DNA of 64,000 nucleotides from Bacillota bacterium (GTDB lineage: Bacteria > Bacillota > Clostridia > Acetivibrionales > DTU013). The notes below the pieces were generated by a model that was not told where the DNA came from, ran no database searches, and saw only the letters and a list, made by a program, of their open reading frames with translations. The translations under genes were made by a program, and so were the position numbers. Location: NCBI GenBank assembly GCA_023412915.1, contig JAEZRE010000024.1, positions 1 through 64,000 of the forward strand, given 5' to 3'. How positions within the stretch are numbered: the first letter of the stretch is position 1; each line of letters opens with the position of its first letter. This document shows, in pieces, positions 6,454 to 16,088 of the stretch.

Positions 6454-8526
6454 TTATCCAGGGAAGCTTTCCATTCTGGCTTTCTCTAACACTTCAAGTA
6501 TTTTAGCGCATTGTTTTTCTGATGGGAATTTCCCTTGCTCCATGGCAATGGCACTTTTTATAAAATCCAGATCTACAGGTGTAAGCACATTATGTTCCGA
6601 ATCCCAGTGTACAAGATTCTTCCATTTTTCAATGCCATAGTTAGCCACCTCAACCATTACATTAACTTTTTCAGTTAATTTTTGTTCTTTTCTTGCATCT
6701 TTTTGTTGCTCTATTTCACTTTCTTTATATACCAATTCACCTATAAATTCTGGCAGTAACTCAATGGTTATATTTTTTGCCTTCTCCCAGCAATCTTGCC
6801 TCTTTGCCCATTCAGTTACATTTTCTACTGGCCTTTTTTCATCAATCAGATGTTCATACATTACTTTAGAAAGTATTTCGATTTGATGAACCCAAGCTGA
6901 AGTAAGTTCCTGCTTAAGCCAGATACTTCGATAATCTATTGCTTTATCAGGATAATCGCTTTTTACAGTATAAATAATAATAGAAATTGTATATGCAACA
7001 ATATTGGCCTTATAGCTATTGTACCATGCTTGATTTTTAACAATTCGATCAGCTTGTCGGAATATTATTGCAATAGATACAACTCTCCTAAAAAAAGCTT
7101 CGTTGAAATTAGTATTATTCTTTTCCCATTCTGCAGACGCCCACTCAGCGAATTTTGCAAAGGCTTTTTGTCCGCCGGCACTGGCCACATGTGGCATTAT
7201 GTGGTATACATTCATATACTTGGCAAGATCTGTTTTATTAAACATTTGCTGCTTGGGATTTGACATCTCAAAATGCTTTCTACCAGCGTCTGTTGTTTTG
7301 TATGTTTCCTGCTTATACTGTCCATTTGCACGTTCGTAATACCAGTGAGTACCATATTGTCTACCGCCTGTTGCTGGGGCAACAATTCTCCTTGAAAATT
7401 CCTCCAACCGTATATGGAAAGGATGGTTAGACCACAGATCTGCATCACTAACTTTATTTTGGCTGTTAGCAAATCGCGAAATATTAGGAATTAATTCTTT
7501 GGCATTATCTGGGGATACTAAAGATAATTTCATAGGAACGTAAATTCTCTGGATTTTATCTTCAGATCCATCTCTCTTATCTTTCAGAAGTGCCATGGCA
7601 ATTGATGCGGTTGTTTGACCTCCATTTACAATCTGCAATGCAGAAATTTCCGTAATATATTTAACTCCGTCAATATCTTCTGTTTGCAAATCATATGCAG
7701 TTGCCGCTATTCCGTTGTTGTAAGCAAAAAACATATCTGGGTTATTTAATATTGTATTCCTTATACCTTTATTGACTTTCCCTTTTGTTTGTAAAAATGA
7801 ACGCACATTGCCTTCAAGGAGACGCCCACCATAAGTGTTGTACAATGTTGCCAGCACCATACCTGGAATATTACAGAGATAAGCAGTATAATTTTCTGTC
7901 TGGCTTGCTGGTAAGCAGGTAATACCGTTTTCAGTAAATTCTCTAAGATTAATTACGATATCTTCCTTGCCTGTTTTCGAGTTAGCGAGTTGGTGCAGTC
8001 TGGTAATGTCCCAGATGTGGTATTCAACTTCTTTACCGTTTAGAATTGTTGATTTTAATTCTTTTATGCTTTTGCTCATTACCATGTCAGTTAGAAGATA
8101 AATACAATATTTGCGTACATCGGCATATCTCTTCTGGATATCAACCGCAAGCCCATATCCAGGTGCACTCTCTTCTGCGTTCTTAATAATGAATGGGGCA
8201 TCCTCTACGAAAGCTCGGGCACGAGAAAAAATCTTTTCTGCTTCAGTGTTAGTTAATGTTTCTTCAGTCAAGTACGTTAGGGTAGGAGCTATAAAAAGCG
8301 TCAAATAATCATCAAGATCATTGTAATAATACCCGTCAATCTGAATTTTCCTTCTTCCAGCACCAATTCCCTCAAACGGTAGAAAAATAAAATCTTCTAT
8401 TTCCTCTGCTTCTATCAGCATTTCGGATACGTAATTCAAGAATTCTTCTTTTTCTGATGTCATTTCTGCGGCTGCATTAAATTTAACCTGCTCAATCATG
8501 GAACCCCTGAATTCGAACAACTCCAT
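6454..8526 (-). CDS. AIPR-family (abortive infection phage resistance) protein
   Basis: A 690-residue protein recognised by the AIPR core: the segment around FAYNNGIAATAYDL, followed by LQIVNGGQTTASIAMAL and the later LVSPDNAKELIPNISRFANSQNKVSDADLWSNHPFHIRLEE. AIPR proteins are found in abortive infection loci and in the MORC/Z1 class of restriction-like islands; their biochemistry is not settled. The ATG at 8526 is chosen over a GTG at 8535 because AAGGAG is eight bases upstream. It is the last gene of a four-gene operon and starts five bases after the DUF4420 stop. Confidence 0.9.
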   Translation of the reverse strand: MELFEFRGSMIEQVKFNAAAEMTSEKEEFLNYVSEMLIEAEEIEDFIFLPFEGIGAGRRKIQIDGYYYNDLDDYLTLFIAPTLTYLTEETLTNTEAEKIFSRARAFVEDAPFIIKNAEESAPGYGLAVDIQKRYADVRKYCIYLLTDMVMSKSIKELKSTILNGKEVEYHIWDITRLHQLANSKTGKEDIVINLREFTENGITCLPASQTENYTAYLCNIPGMVLATLYNTYGGRLLEGNVRSFLQTKGKVNKGIRNTILNNPDMFFAYNNGIAATAYDLQTEDIDGVKYITEISALQIVNGGQTTASIAMALLKDKRDGSEDKIQRIYVPMKLSLVSPDNAKELIPNISRFANSQNKVSDADLWSNHPFHIRLEEFSRRIVAPATGGRQYGTHWYYERANGQYKQETYKTTDAGRKHFEMSNPKQQMFNKTDLAKYMNVYHIMPHVASAGGQKAFAKFAEWASAEWEKNNTNFNEAFFRRVVSIAIIFRQADRIVKNQAWYNSYKANIVAYTISIIIYTVKSDYPDKAIDYRSIWLKQELTSAWVHQIEILSKVMYEHLIDEKRPVENVTEWAKRQDCWEKAKNITIELLPEFIGELVYKESEIEQQKDARKEQKLTEKVNVMVEVANYGIEKWKNLVHWDSEHNVLTPVDLDFIKSAIAMEQGKFPSEKQCAKILEVLEKARMESFPG

Positions 8527-8531
8527 TGTAA

Positions 8532-9449
8532 TCACTCCTTAAGAAAATTACCGATTGAGGGTATAGCCAGTTCATACTTAGTATTTACGACAGAATAGGG
8601 TAGCATAGTTCTTCTAATACAAGGAAACTCCTTCGTAACAACGTATCTTTTCATCGTAGCATATCTAAATGTAAATTCATCGTATTCGCTCCTGGGGTAG
8701 TAACCCAGAATCAGCAGAATTTCCGATAGTTTTTGCTTTAAATTATCCGTTGTTAACATATCATATATTTCTTTATATATTCCATTAAGCGTAATCTTTG
8801 ATTTATCTGAGTTGCTAGTTTTGTCAAGGTAAACTATGATAAGTTCACCATCATTCTTAGTATCAAGCTGTTCTATTGATGCAATCAATATACTCTCTGC
8901 TCCGCTGACCGTTGATTTCACTTCATACCAGATATCTTTACACACAAAATCCTGATCCGCAAGTTCTGGCCCAATCCAAGAATTGACGGCTAAATCCTCG
9001 CCATACTTAGGCAAAAGATATTGTTTAAGAAAATATAGCTCACCGATTAATCCCTTGATTTCTGAAGATGAAAGCAATCCACTATTATTACGGGAAAGCA
9101 TTTTCTGCCACTTGGCATATCTGGAACATACAAACTCTGATCCGTTTTTCTTATCTTTAATAATCCTCGAAGATTCAATTATATCTTCACAAAAACGGCA
9201 AAATAAATCTTCAAATTCATTGTTTATCAACGAAAATAAAATAGCCCATTGTTCATCTTTTCTTTGGCCGGTTTGTACACATATTATTTTAGATGAGAAC
9301 ATTTGGGTGGGCTTGGCGGGGGTTACTAAAAGTAAGGAAAATCTTGACATATTGTCTATCCCAAGATACAAGTCAAGAACATGTATGTTATCAACCCTTT
9401 TATAGGTATCAAGCCCGATTATTTCTGTAAACCTTTGTTTAACATCCAT
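8532..9449 (-). CDS. PD-(D/E)XK-motif protein (DUF4420)
   Basis: A 305-residue protein with a readable nuclease-fold active site: Glu137 in GELYFL, Asp in ADQDF (165-167) and the EVK motif YEVKST (176-178). This matches the family annotated as PD-(D/E)XK motif protein, found beside Z1 and AIPR genes. It is the likely DNA-cleaving component of the system. Its ATG overlaps the Z1 stop by one base (TAATG), so translation is coupled and stoichiometry with Z1 is probably controlled. Confidence 0.9.
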   Translation of the reverse strand: MDVKQRFTEIIGLDTYKRVDNIHVLDLYLGIDNMSRFSLLLVTPAKPTQMFSSKIICVQTGQRKDEQWAILFSLINNEFEDLFCRFCEDIIESSRIIKDKKNGSEFVCSRYAKWQKMLSRNNSGLLSSSEIKGLIGELYFLKQYLLPKYGEDLAVNSWIGPELADQDFVCKDIWYEVKSTVSGAESILIASIEQLDTKNDGELIIVYLDKTSNSDKSKITLNGIYKEIYDMLTTDNLKQKLSEILLILGYYPRSEYDEFTFRYATMKRYVVTKEFPCIRRTMLPYSVVNTKYELAIPSIGNFLKE

Positions 9450-12226
9450 TAGTATTCAGTCCCCTCATTAAATATTACATCTTCTTCATCAAAGTCATTA
9501 CCTTCGCCAAACAATTCCTGATACATGACCAAGTTAATTTTATACTGATATGTAATATTTCTTTTGCCGCTAATCAAGGGAATGCCAACACCTAATCCAA
9601 TAACTGGTTTTGACAGTTGCTCCACAATTTCCTTCTTTTTTAAATCAGTTTCGTCTGCATTATTAGCATTTTTTGAAATCGGTTTTAGTTCTACTGGATA
9701 TATTACAAGAAGTGGGTTTCTTTTTATCCCCGAAGTGAAATATAGTTCCTGAGAAAATGCATGAACCTGCCCAGTTATTTTTTGCAATTCCTTTTCGTCT
9801 GCTTCTATTTTATGAGCATCCTCCTTACTAAGGCCTCCTTTAGCAAAGTTTGCACTCCCAAGGCGTGAACCTTTCCCCGATACCTGAATCGCTTTAGACT
9901 CACTTTTTATTGCAAATCTTCGTTCAACATATCGTATATCTATTCCACAAAATGATTTGGGGGTTGCGTCTCCGTTTGCAATGACGATATCCCAATAATC
10001 AACCGTATCGTCAGCATAGTTATTTATCAACCCTACTAAATCACTTGTTCGAAAGTCAACATTTAGGTAATGACTCTTAAATTCGCTTAAGAAGTCAATT
10101 ACATAAGCCTTCGGTACACCTAGAATTTGAGGGTGTTTTATGGCAAGATCCTTATTGTCAGCTAAAGAATATCCATCATTTTTCAATTGCATCAAAAAGG
10201 TTTCTGTCAGTTTGAGATTGTTAGCTGTAACTTCTTTATCCATATACAGATATGGCGTTTCAACAACTTTCCCGTTCAAACTCACAGTCATAGTATAATC
10301 CTTTGCAGTACGCATTTTATTCCTTGCCGTAACGAGCAAAGTGTTGATATCAGATCTTACACATAGACCAAATTCTATGGGTGTTTTATTGGCAGCTTGC
10401 ATTCTTCTTACTTCCCGTCGTAATTCCTCAGTTGCAGTCGATATGTAGCTATACCAGTCGATTGCTCCTTCACTCATCCATATTTGACAAATGTCTGCAT
10501 ATCCGTTGCGATAACCAAACCATCTACCCATCTGCATTAATGTATCATACATTTTTGAGTTTCTATAAAAATAACTTACGCAGAGTCCCTCAAGCGTCAA
10601 TCCTCTTGATAAACTGTATCCCCCTACTGCAATTATACGGAGACCATCTTCTTCACACTCGTCATAATTAAGATTCTTTGGGGCATTCCCGCCATTGACG
10701 GAACGAACAACTATAGAAGCAACCGCCTCATGTAAAGCTTTCTGGATTGTATCCCAACTAAACTCAAATCCTGGTATCTTTGCGAAATAGTTATCAAAGA
10801 CTTGTTTTAAAAACGAAAAAGTTTTATATTGAAGAGCTTCCTCTCCTATGAGATAATAGTTCTTAATCTCTCTCTGAAAATCCCTCACGTACCCGTCTAC
10901 TGCTTTTTGTATATGTTCTTGAACATTTATAAATCTACTAACGTTTATAAGCATTGATCGATGTTTTTTAGTATGCCCACGCAGGTCACGGACAACATTT
11001 GCAATAAAGAACGATGCAACAGCCTCCCTTAAACTAAGTGGTAAATCAGAAGGGACAAAATCTTTCATATGCTTTTCTGGAAGATAATGCTCACAATCAT
11101 CATTACTCTTAAGCATATACGAGTATTTTCCATTTTCCGAAAAAATTCCAAGTGCGCCCACATAATTGCTCGGAGCTTCCAATGCATATATGAAATGTTT
11201 AGGGAATAAGTCTTCAGCTATCATTTCTTCATCTGAATCGGGATCAATGAATATATTGGCAAATGGTGTTGCAGTAAAGCCTACGTAATTTGATTTCACA
11301 AAAAGTTTTAAAAGTTTTCGTATAGCTGAATTGATTGCGGTTGGATTCTCATCTTCTTTTTTCGTATTAACTGAAGCATTATCGGCTTCATCATCGATCA
11401 TTAGCATCGGCATATATATTTTTTTATCTGATGGGTTTGCATTGTATATTCGTAACCATTGTTCGAGCTTTTCAAGAACACTTTTATTTTTTTTAAGCAC
11501 AAATAAAACCGGCTGACCTATGTTGGAAAGCTGTCCGTTCAGCTTTGATGCAGTCGCTGTGTTAAAATCGCTGGATGTTGATGTCATAGTCCAACTTGAA
11601 ATACTAGGATTTATATTACCAACACCAACAAGCACATTATCCTTATTTTTATTAAACGCTGTACTATCCAAGCCAACAAATCCTGCATCCAATCTGCCCT
11701 GCGTCTGACGCCTTAATTTTTCAATAGTCCCTGTCAAAAGAATAATAATTCTGTATCCAGCATCGGCAGCCTTATTGATTAATGCTGTATAAGTACCCGT
11801 CTTCCCTGATTGAACATCACCCATGATCAATCCTCTTCTTTGGAATTGAGTACTTGAAGCTGGATTACCAAGCAAATCCATCATTTCGTCTGTGGAAGCA
11901 TCCAATGTATTTATTACATCAGAATTAAATCCGGCCTCCTTAAACAAATAAGTGCGGTACCTGTCCCAAAAGTCTGACGGCAGGTCCTTTTTTGCGGAGT
12001 AGTACCAGGTTACATGATCTTTTTCCTTAACAAAAGACCCTCGGTCCATACGTATAGATAACTTCGCATGAAGGTCAGATATTACCTCCGCTTTTTCATG
12101 CTCTGTCAGTACATTTAACTGAGAAAACACATTTACGTACGTAAGAATTATATCTTCAGTTACAACTGTGCTAGGTTTGATTTGCATTAATACAAGAGAG
12201 ATGACGGTATTTTGATTTTCAGTCAT
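9449..12226 (-). CDS. Z1-domain superfamily II helicase-like ATPase
   Basis: A 925-residue P-loop protein with Walker A GDVQSGKT (136-143), a DEAD-type Walker B (MLMIDDEADNAS, about 275-285), motif III GFTATPF, and the Z1 hallmark SRGLTLEG followed by LMQMGRWFGYR. Z1 proteins are predicted DNA-dependent ATPases that move along or remodel DNA in restriction-like systems. Its start overlaps the upstream GHKL ATPase gene by eight bases, with AAGGAGG upstream. It probably works with the GHKL ATPase and the DUF4420 nuclease. Confidence 0.93.
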   Translation of the reverse strand: MTENQNTVISLVLMQIKPSTVVTEDIILTYVNVFSQLNVLTEHEKAEVISDLHAKLSIRMDRGSFVKEKDHVTWYYSAKKDLPSDFWDRYRTYLFKEAGFNSDVINTLDASTDEMMDLLGNPASSTQFQRRGLIMGDVQSGKTGTYTALINKAADAGYRIIILLTGTIEKLRRQTQGRLDAGFVGLDSTAFNKNKDNVLVGVGNINPSISSWTMTSTSSDFNTATASKLNGQLSNIGQPVLFVLKKNKSVLEKLEQWLRIYNANPSDKKIYMPMLMIDDEADNASVNTKKEDENPTAINSAIRKLLKLFVKSNYVGFTATPFANIFIDPDSDEEMIAEDLFPKHFIYALEAPSNYVGALGIFSENGKYSYMLKSNDDCEHYLPEKHMKDFVPSDLPLSLREAVASFFIANVVRDLRGHTKKHRSMLINVSRFINVQEHIQKAVDGYVRDFQREIKNYYLIGEEALQYKTFSFLKQVFDNYFAKIPGFEFSWDTIQKALHEAVASIVVRSVNGGNAPKNLNYDECEEDGLRIIAVGGYSLSRGLTLEGLCVSYFYRNSKMYDTLMQMGRWFGYRNGYADICQIWMSEGAIDWYSYISTATEELRREVRRMQAANKTPIEFGLCVRSDINTLLVTARNKMRTAKDYTMTVSLNGKVVETPYLYMDKEVTANNLKLTETFLMQLKNDGYSLADNKDLAIKHPQILGVPKAYVIDFLSEFKSHYLNVDFRTSDLVGLINNYADDTVDYWDIVIANGDATPKSFCGIDIRYVERRFAIKSESKAIQVSGKGSRLGSANFAKGGLSKEDAHKIEADEKELQKITGQVHAFSQELYFTSGIKRNPLLVIYPVELKPISKNANNADETDLKKKEIVEQLSKPVIGLGVGIPLISGKRNITYQYKINLVMYQELFGEGNDFDEEDVIFNEGTEY

Positions 12227-13688
12227 CCTTAAAATCCTCCTTGATCTTTTTAATAACCTCCGGGTATCTAGAAAAGAAATCTAGATTATTTAGCGTTTCG
12301 ATAAAAGTTTTCATATCACCTTTTACTGATTTTATCTGATCAATCATATTGAGCGCGATACGATATACCTCATCAAATTCCAGAAATGTTGTTTGAATAT
12401 TATTCTCATTTTTAGCAAATCGGTAATAAACATCTCCGAATGGAAATGCATCTTCAATTGTTTTAATTAATGAATCAAGGTATTCTCTGGCCTTATCATC
12501 AAGTAAATCATCCAACAATTTATAAATCGGCAATTCACGATTGACAAGGTATTGGAAATTTCCTCTGTTATCCACGATATTCCATACATGTTGAAGATCA
12601 TCAGATTTTATTAACCGACCACGGTATTTATATACACGTTCGCTACGTCCTACAGTATTTTCGACAATTGCTACCAGATTTCTTTTAATAATATCTGGTA
12701 GTGAAGCTTTTGATTTTTTAATATCTATTTCCCATAAAAAATCCAGGGTATTTGGAATATCAACACGAACTCGCGCCAGTTTATTAAGTTCATATTGCTT
12801 AATTAGCCTGAACCATGTACCCCATATGATTAATCTCCTATTTCTATATACATAAAATCCTTGGTTCTGTCTTAGATCATTTATGTCACCAAGTAGCTTT
12901 TTATCTTTACTGGTTAGTTTACTAGCATAGGGAAGTATAAATGGTTTTACTTTTATTTCGCTATCATTAATTGTAATAGTGTGCTCTATCAATGGCTGAG
13001 TAGCAGCATTGTTTTTTAAAAATGGATCTATTGGTTCTATTTTTACATTATTAAAATAAATCTTCAGACGCTTGGCAAAATTATCATCATCCATAAATCT
13101 ATGAAACACAAGCGCAATGTGCTCTCTTGCCAGGTCTATTTTTTCATCAAATGCATTCTGTGCATTTATCGATCCATTGGCAATACGGTCAAACTCTTCC
13201 CATATTACAATTGTCCCACTCTCTTGGTGCTTAAGGCTATCTATATAATACAAATCATTGATTTCGTTATCATTAAATTTCAATAAAGCCCAATCTTTTT
13301 TTTTGATTATATGATCGAGGTCCCATCGTGCAGCATTTATAAAACCATCTTTCTTGGTAACAACAGTGAGCTTTCTACACTGGGATAACGAAGCCATTTT
13401 CAAGCCTAAGCCGAATCGGCCCAAATCTTCTTTTTCACGTTCATCCAATGAACTTTTGCTTCCATAGCGCATGGCTGTTTCAAGTTCTTCTTCGTCCATC
13501 CCGCTGGCATCATCTATTACTGCAATAAACTGATTCCCTGTTGACCTGAAATTTACATGGATCTCTTTTGCACCTTTTCCGATACTATTATCTATGATAT
13601 CTGCTAATGCGGCTTCAAATGAGTAGCCTACCGACCTTGTTGATTCTACTAAAATTGGTGCATAAGGAACAATTATTTTATCTTCCAA
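12219..13688 (-). CDS. GHKL (MORC/Hsp90-like) ATPase
   Basis: A 489-residue protein whose N-terminus carries the Bergerat fold: N box DIIDNS (30-35), G1 DDASGM (59-64), G2 GRFGLGLKMAS (90-100). GHKL ATPases of this MORC/MutL-like type clamp or loop DNA. In this gene arrangement they were described computationally by Iyer, Abhiman and Aravind (2008) as bacterial relatives of eukaryotic MORC proteins in restriction-modification islands. Translation starts at TTG with GAGGAAA upstream. It is first gene of the four-gene operon; a TATAAT lies at 13709-13714 on the minus strand. Confidence 0.92.
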   Translation of the reverse strand: MEDKIIVPYAPILVESTRSVGYSFEAALADIIDNSIGKGAKEIHVNFRSTGNQFIAVIDDASGMDEEELETAMRYGSKSSLDEREKEDLGRFGLGLKMASLSQCRKLTVVTKKDGFINAARWDLDHIIKKKDWALLKFNDNEINDLYYIDSLKHQESGTIVIWEEFDRIANGSINAQNAFDEKIDLAREHIALVFHRFMDDDNFAKRLKIYFNNVKIEPIDPFLKNNAATQPLIEHTITINDSEIKVKPFILPYASKLTSKDKKLLGDINDLRQNQGFYVYRNRRLIIWGTWFRLIKQYELNKLARVRVDIPNTLDFLWEIDIKKSKASLPDIIKRNLVAIVENTVGRSERVYKYRGRLIKSDDLQHVWNIVDNRGNFQYLVNRELPIYKLLDDLLDDKAREYLDSLIKTIEDAFPFGDVYYRFAKNENNIQTTFLEFDEVYRIALNMIDQIKSVKGDMKTFIETLNNLDFFSRYPEVIKKIKEDFKDD

Positions 13689-14013
13689 TCTATTTCCTCA
13701 CTTACATAATTATATTTAAGGCAAAGAGTGCATTTATTCAGAAATAGCTATAACGAAGTCTCATAATATGAACTTTGCCCTATGATTTATTTTTAAAAAT
13801 AATTTCAGAAATAACTGTAAGTTATATTGACTTAAGACTTATTGATTTTATATATTGAAAGTTATATTTTCGCCCCCAGTCAATAATATGAATATGGTTT
13901 AACAACTGGGTCATTTTAGCCCTATAAGAAAATTATAGCAATATGAAGGTTAACATGCAACAAAGTAATTATTAGTCATTTACATTAAACAGGTATTAAA
14001 GATAATGAAATAG
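13689..14013. other. AT-rich intergenic region between defence operons
   Basis: About 325 bases without a credible ORF. It contains the probable minus-strand promoter of the GHKL operon (TATAAT at 13709-13714, weak -35). A CCCAGT...ACTGGG inverted repeat (13875-13880 with 13905-13910) is also present. Nothing else recognised. Confidence 0.5.
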
Positions 14014-14430
14014 TTATTTACCAGTTATCTCTCCATATAGCTGAATAAGTCTTATCTCTGGATTCTTCCTTAACTCACATTCCCAAACGGTAATGACATT
14101 CCAGCCGCATTGTGTTAAGCTTTTGCAGCATAATTCATCTCTTTGTACATTCATGTTGAATTTTTCCTTCCAAAAATTCTCCCTGGTTTTAGGCATGTAT
14201 GCAAATTTGCACCCTTTATGCCTGTGCCAGAAGCATCCATGCACAAATACAATGGTTTTATATTTTGGAATGACAATATCCGGTTTCCCACAGTATCGTT
14301 TGTCATTTTTTCTATACCTGATACCCCGCGAAAAAAGGAACTTTCTCACAAGTTCCTCAATCGATGTGTTCTTTGATTTTATATTTGACATTACTTTACT
14401 ACGTTTTTCCTTAGTAAATACATCAGTCAT
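14014..14430 (-). CDS. vsr: Very short patch repair endonuclease (Vsr)
   Basis: A 138-residue protein of normal Vsr length. It shows the N-terminal SKVMSNIKSKNTSIE segment, the metal-binding Asp51 in KPDIVIP, and the HGCFWHRHKGC block (64-74) with catalytic His and zinc-binding residues. Vsr nicks at T:G mismatches created by deamination of 5-methylcytosine. Its ATG overlaps the methyltransferase stop (ATGA), so the pair is translationally coupled. It therefore guards the sites methylated by the adjacent enzyme, or acts as a nuclease in the wider system. Confidence 0.95.
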   Translation of the reverse strand: MTDVFTKEKRSKVMSNIKSKNTSIEELVRKFLFSRGIRYRKNDKRYCGKPDIVIPKYKTIVFVHGCFWHRHKGCKFAYMPKTRENFWKEKFNMNVQRDELCCKSLTQCGWNVITVWECELRKNPEIRLIQLYGEITGK

Positions 14431-15797
14431 CCAACTTCATCTACTCTCTGATCATATTTCCCCTGATTAAGGCACTCTTCCTTTATCGCCCGCGCGATGG
14501 CCTGAGCCATAAGTGGAGGCACAGCGTTTCCAACCTGTGTAAACTGCCACGTTCTAGGCCCTTCAAACTTAAAATTATCCGGAAAACTTTGTATCCTGGC
14601 AGCTTCCCGCACAGTTAGGGATCTGCATTGCTCAATATCTGGATGAATGTTATAGTGTCCGTCCTTTGATATATGTGCAACAATAGTATGTGGTACCTCA
14701 TCCCACCAGTGAACTTTAAATCGATCCTCAAAATCAGTCTTGTTTTTATGAGTACTATCTTCTGCAGGTATATCACGATACTTGAGCTTGGAACCATGGC
14801 TTGCCAATCCAATAGCTCTGGTATAATTTCTAATATCCCGATCAAGATGTGGCCTTGCCTTATGATTCAAGACGCCATTACTTTCCTGACGCATAAGTTT
14901 TTGGTATTCTGAGAGGTTTTCCATCTTGTTGTAATTTCCGTAATAATAATCATTCCCAATACCAGGCGTCAAATCCGGTAAATCTCCTATTGCATTTCTA
15001 GTCGACTTCTCTTCAGTGAATGATGTTATATAATGGTTGCTAAAGTTTGGGTAAACAGCGCCAAACGGAAATTCGCTCTTCCTAAAGCCAATCAATATCA
15101 TTCTCTTCCTGCTCTGATATACCCCGAAATCGCTTGAATCAAGGATATTATCTTGATGATCATTATTCGGGCCAGACAATAACGTATATCCTATATGTGC
15201 AAAAGAACTCCTGATACTCTTAAAAATTTCACCATTATTAGCATTAAGTATGCCAGGAACATTTTCAAACACAAACATTTTAGGTTTAAAATGGTTTACG
15301 ATATCCTTATAGTAACGAAATAGAAAATTTCGTTTGTCATCCTTTACTGAATCCTTCATTCTTCCCCTTCCAATTAGGGAATACGCCTGACATGGTGGTC
15401 CACCTATAATAATATCAGCATTTCTGACATTATTATATCTCATCGAACGTTCTATCAATCCGATAATTTGTGCGGAAGACGTGGTTCCATTTTCCAGTCT
15501 GGGCTTACCAAATGTCTTATTTAGTACCTCTATCTCAAGCTTTTCCCTAAGTTCAGGATACTTTTCAAAAATAATTTCTCTATCTCTCCCTAAGTTACGG
15601 TAATCGTTTGAATTTCTCAGATACCTAAAATAAAGATCAAGATCATTTTTAGCCTTTAGATAATGATAGCAAATTCTTGTTTTTAAGGTTTCACAAGCCC
15701 ATTTTTCCTTTTCTACATGCGCCACAACACGATATCCTTCTCGTATGAAACCTTCCGTAAGACCTCCTGCACCTGAAAACAAATCAATTACTACCAT
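14427..15797 (-). CDS. dcm: DNA (cytosine-5) methyltransferase
   Basis: A 456-residue C5 methyltransferase: motif I DLFSGAGGLTEGF (5-17), catalytic motif IV GGPPCQAYS with Cys136, motif VI FENVPG (about 176-181), motif VIII-like QSRKRMILIG, and motifs IX/X RSLTVREAARIQSFP and VGNAVPPLMA. It modifies an unknown cytosine-containing site. About 80 extra residues between motifs I and IV enlarge the N-terminal part. It is first gene of the dcm-vsr pair, probably the modification arm of the island. The promoter carries a LexA-type box. Confidence 0.95.
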   Translation of the reverse strand: MVVIDLFSGAGGLTEGFIREGYRVVAHVEKEKWACETLKTRICYHYLKAKNDLDLYFRYLRNSNDYRNLGRDREIIFEKYPELREKLEIEVLNKTFGKPRLENGTTSSAQIIGLIERSMRYNNVRNADIIIGGPPCQAYSLIGRGRMKDSVKDDKRNFLFRYYKDIVNHFKPKMFVFENVPGILNANNGEIFKSIRSSFAHIGYTLLSGPNNDHQDNILDSSDFGVYQSRKRMILIGFRKSEFPFGAVYPNFSNHYITSFTEEKSTRNAIGDLPDLTPGIGNDYYYGNYNKMENLSEYQKLMRQESNGVLNHKARPHLDRDIRNYTRAIGLASHGSKLKYRDIPAEDSTHKNKTDFEDRFKVHWWDEVPHTIVAHISKDGHYNIHPDIEQCRSLTVREAARIQSFPDNFKFEGPRTWQFTQVGNAVPPLMAQAIARAIKEECLNQGKYDQRVDEVG

Positions 15798-15966
15798 ATA
15801 TACCTCTTCTCAATATTAAGAAATATTTTAAGTTGGATCATATATCTATTATTTTCCTCTCCATTGTACCAGGACTAACTATCATTTTCAAAATAATTTT
15901 TGTGTTTTATTTCACCATAAAGGTTATCGGAATAATACAATGTTTCAATTTATTTATTCTTTATCC

Positions 15967-16005
15967 ATTATAACATACTTTACTAAAAAACGGAACATAT
16001 GTTCG
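15967..16005 (-). promoter_or_regulatory. LexA (SOS) box over the dcm-vsr promoter
   Basis: On the minus strand CGAACATATGTTCC (16005-15992) fits the Gram-positive LexA/DinR consensus CGAACRNRYGTTYC at every position. A TATAAT (15972-15967) lies 18 bases downstream, so the box overlaps the expected -35. The predicted transcript begins near 15960, with a leader of about 160 bases before the methyltransferase ATG. Confidence 0.75.
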
Positions 16006-16088
16006 CAACATAATCATTCACCTTCCCCGTATGAAAATGGAAAGCTATTATACATAATGAAACTTTAAAATGATGCATACGAAGTTCT

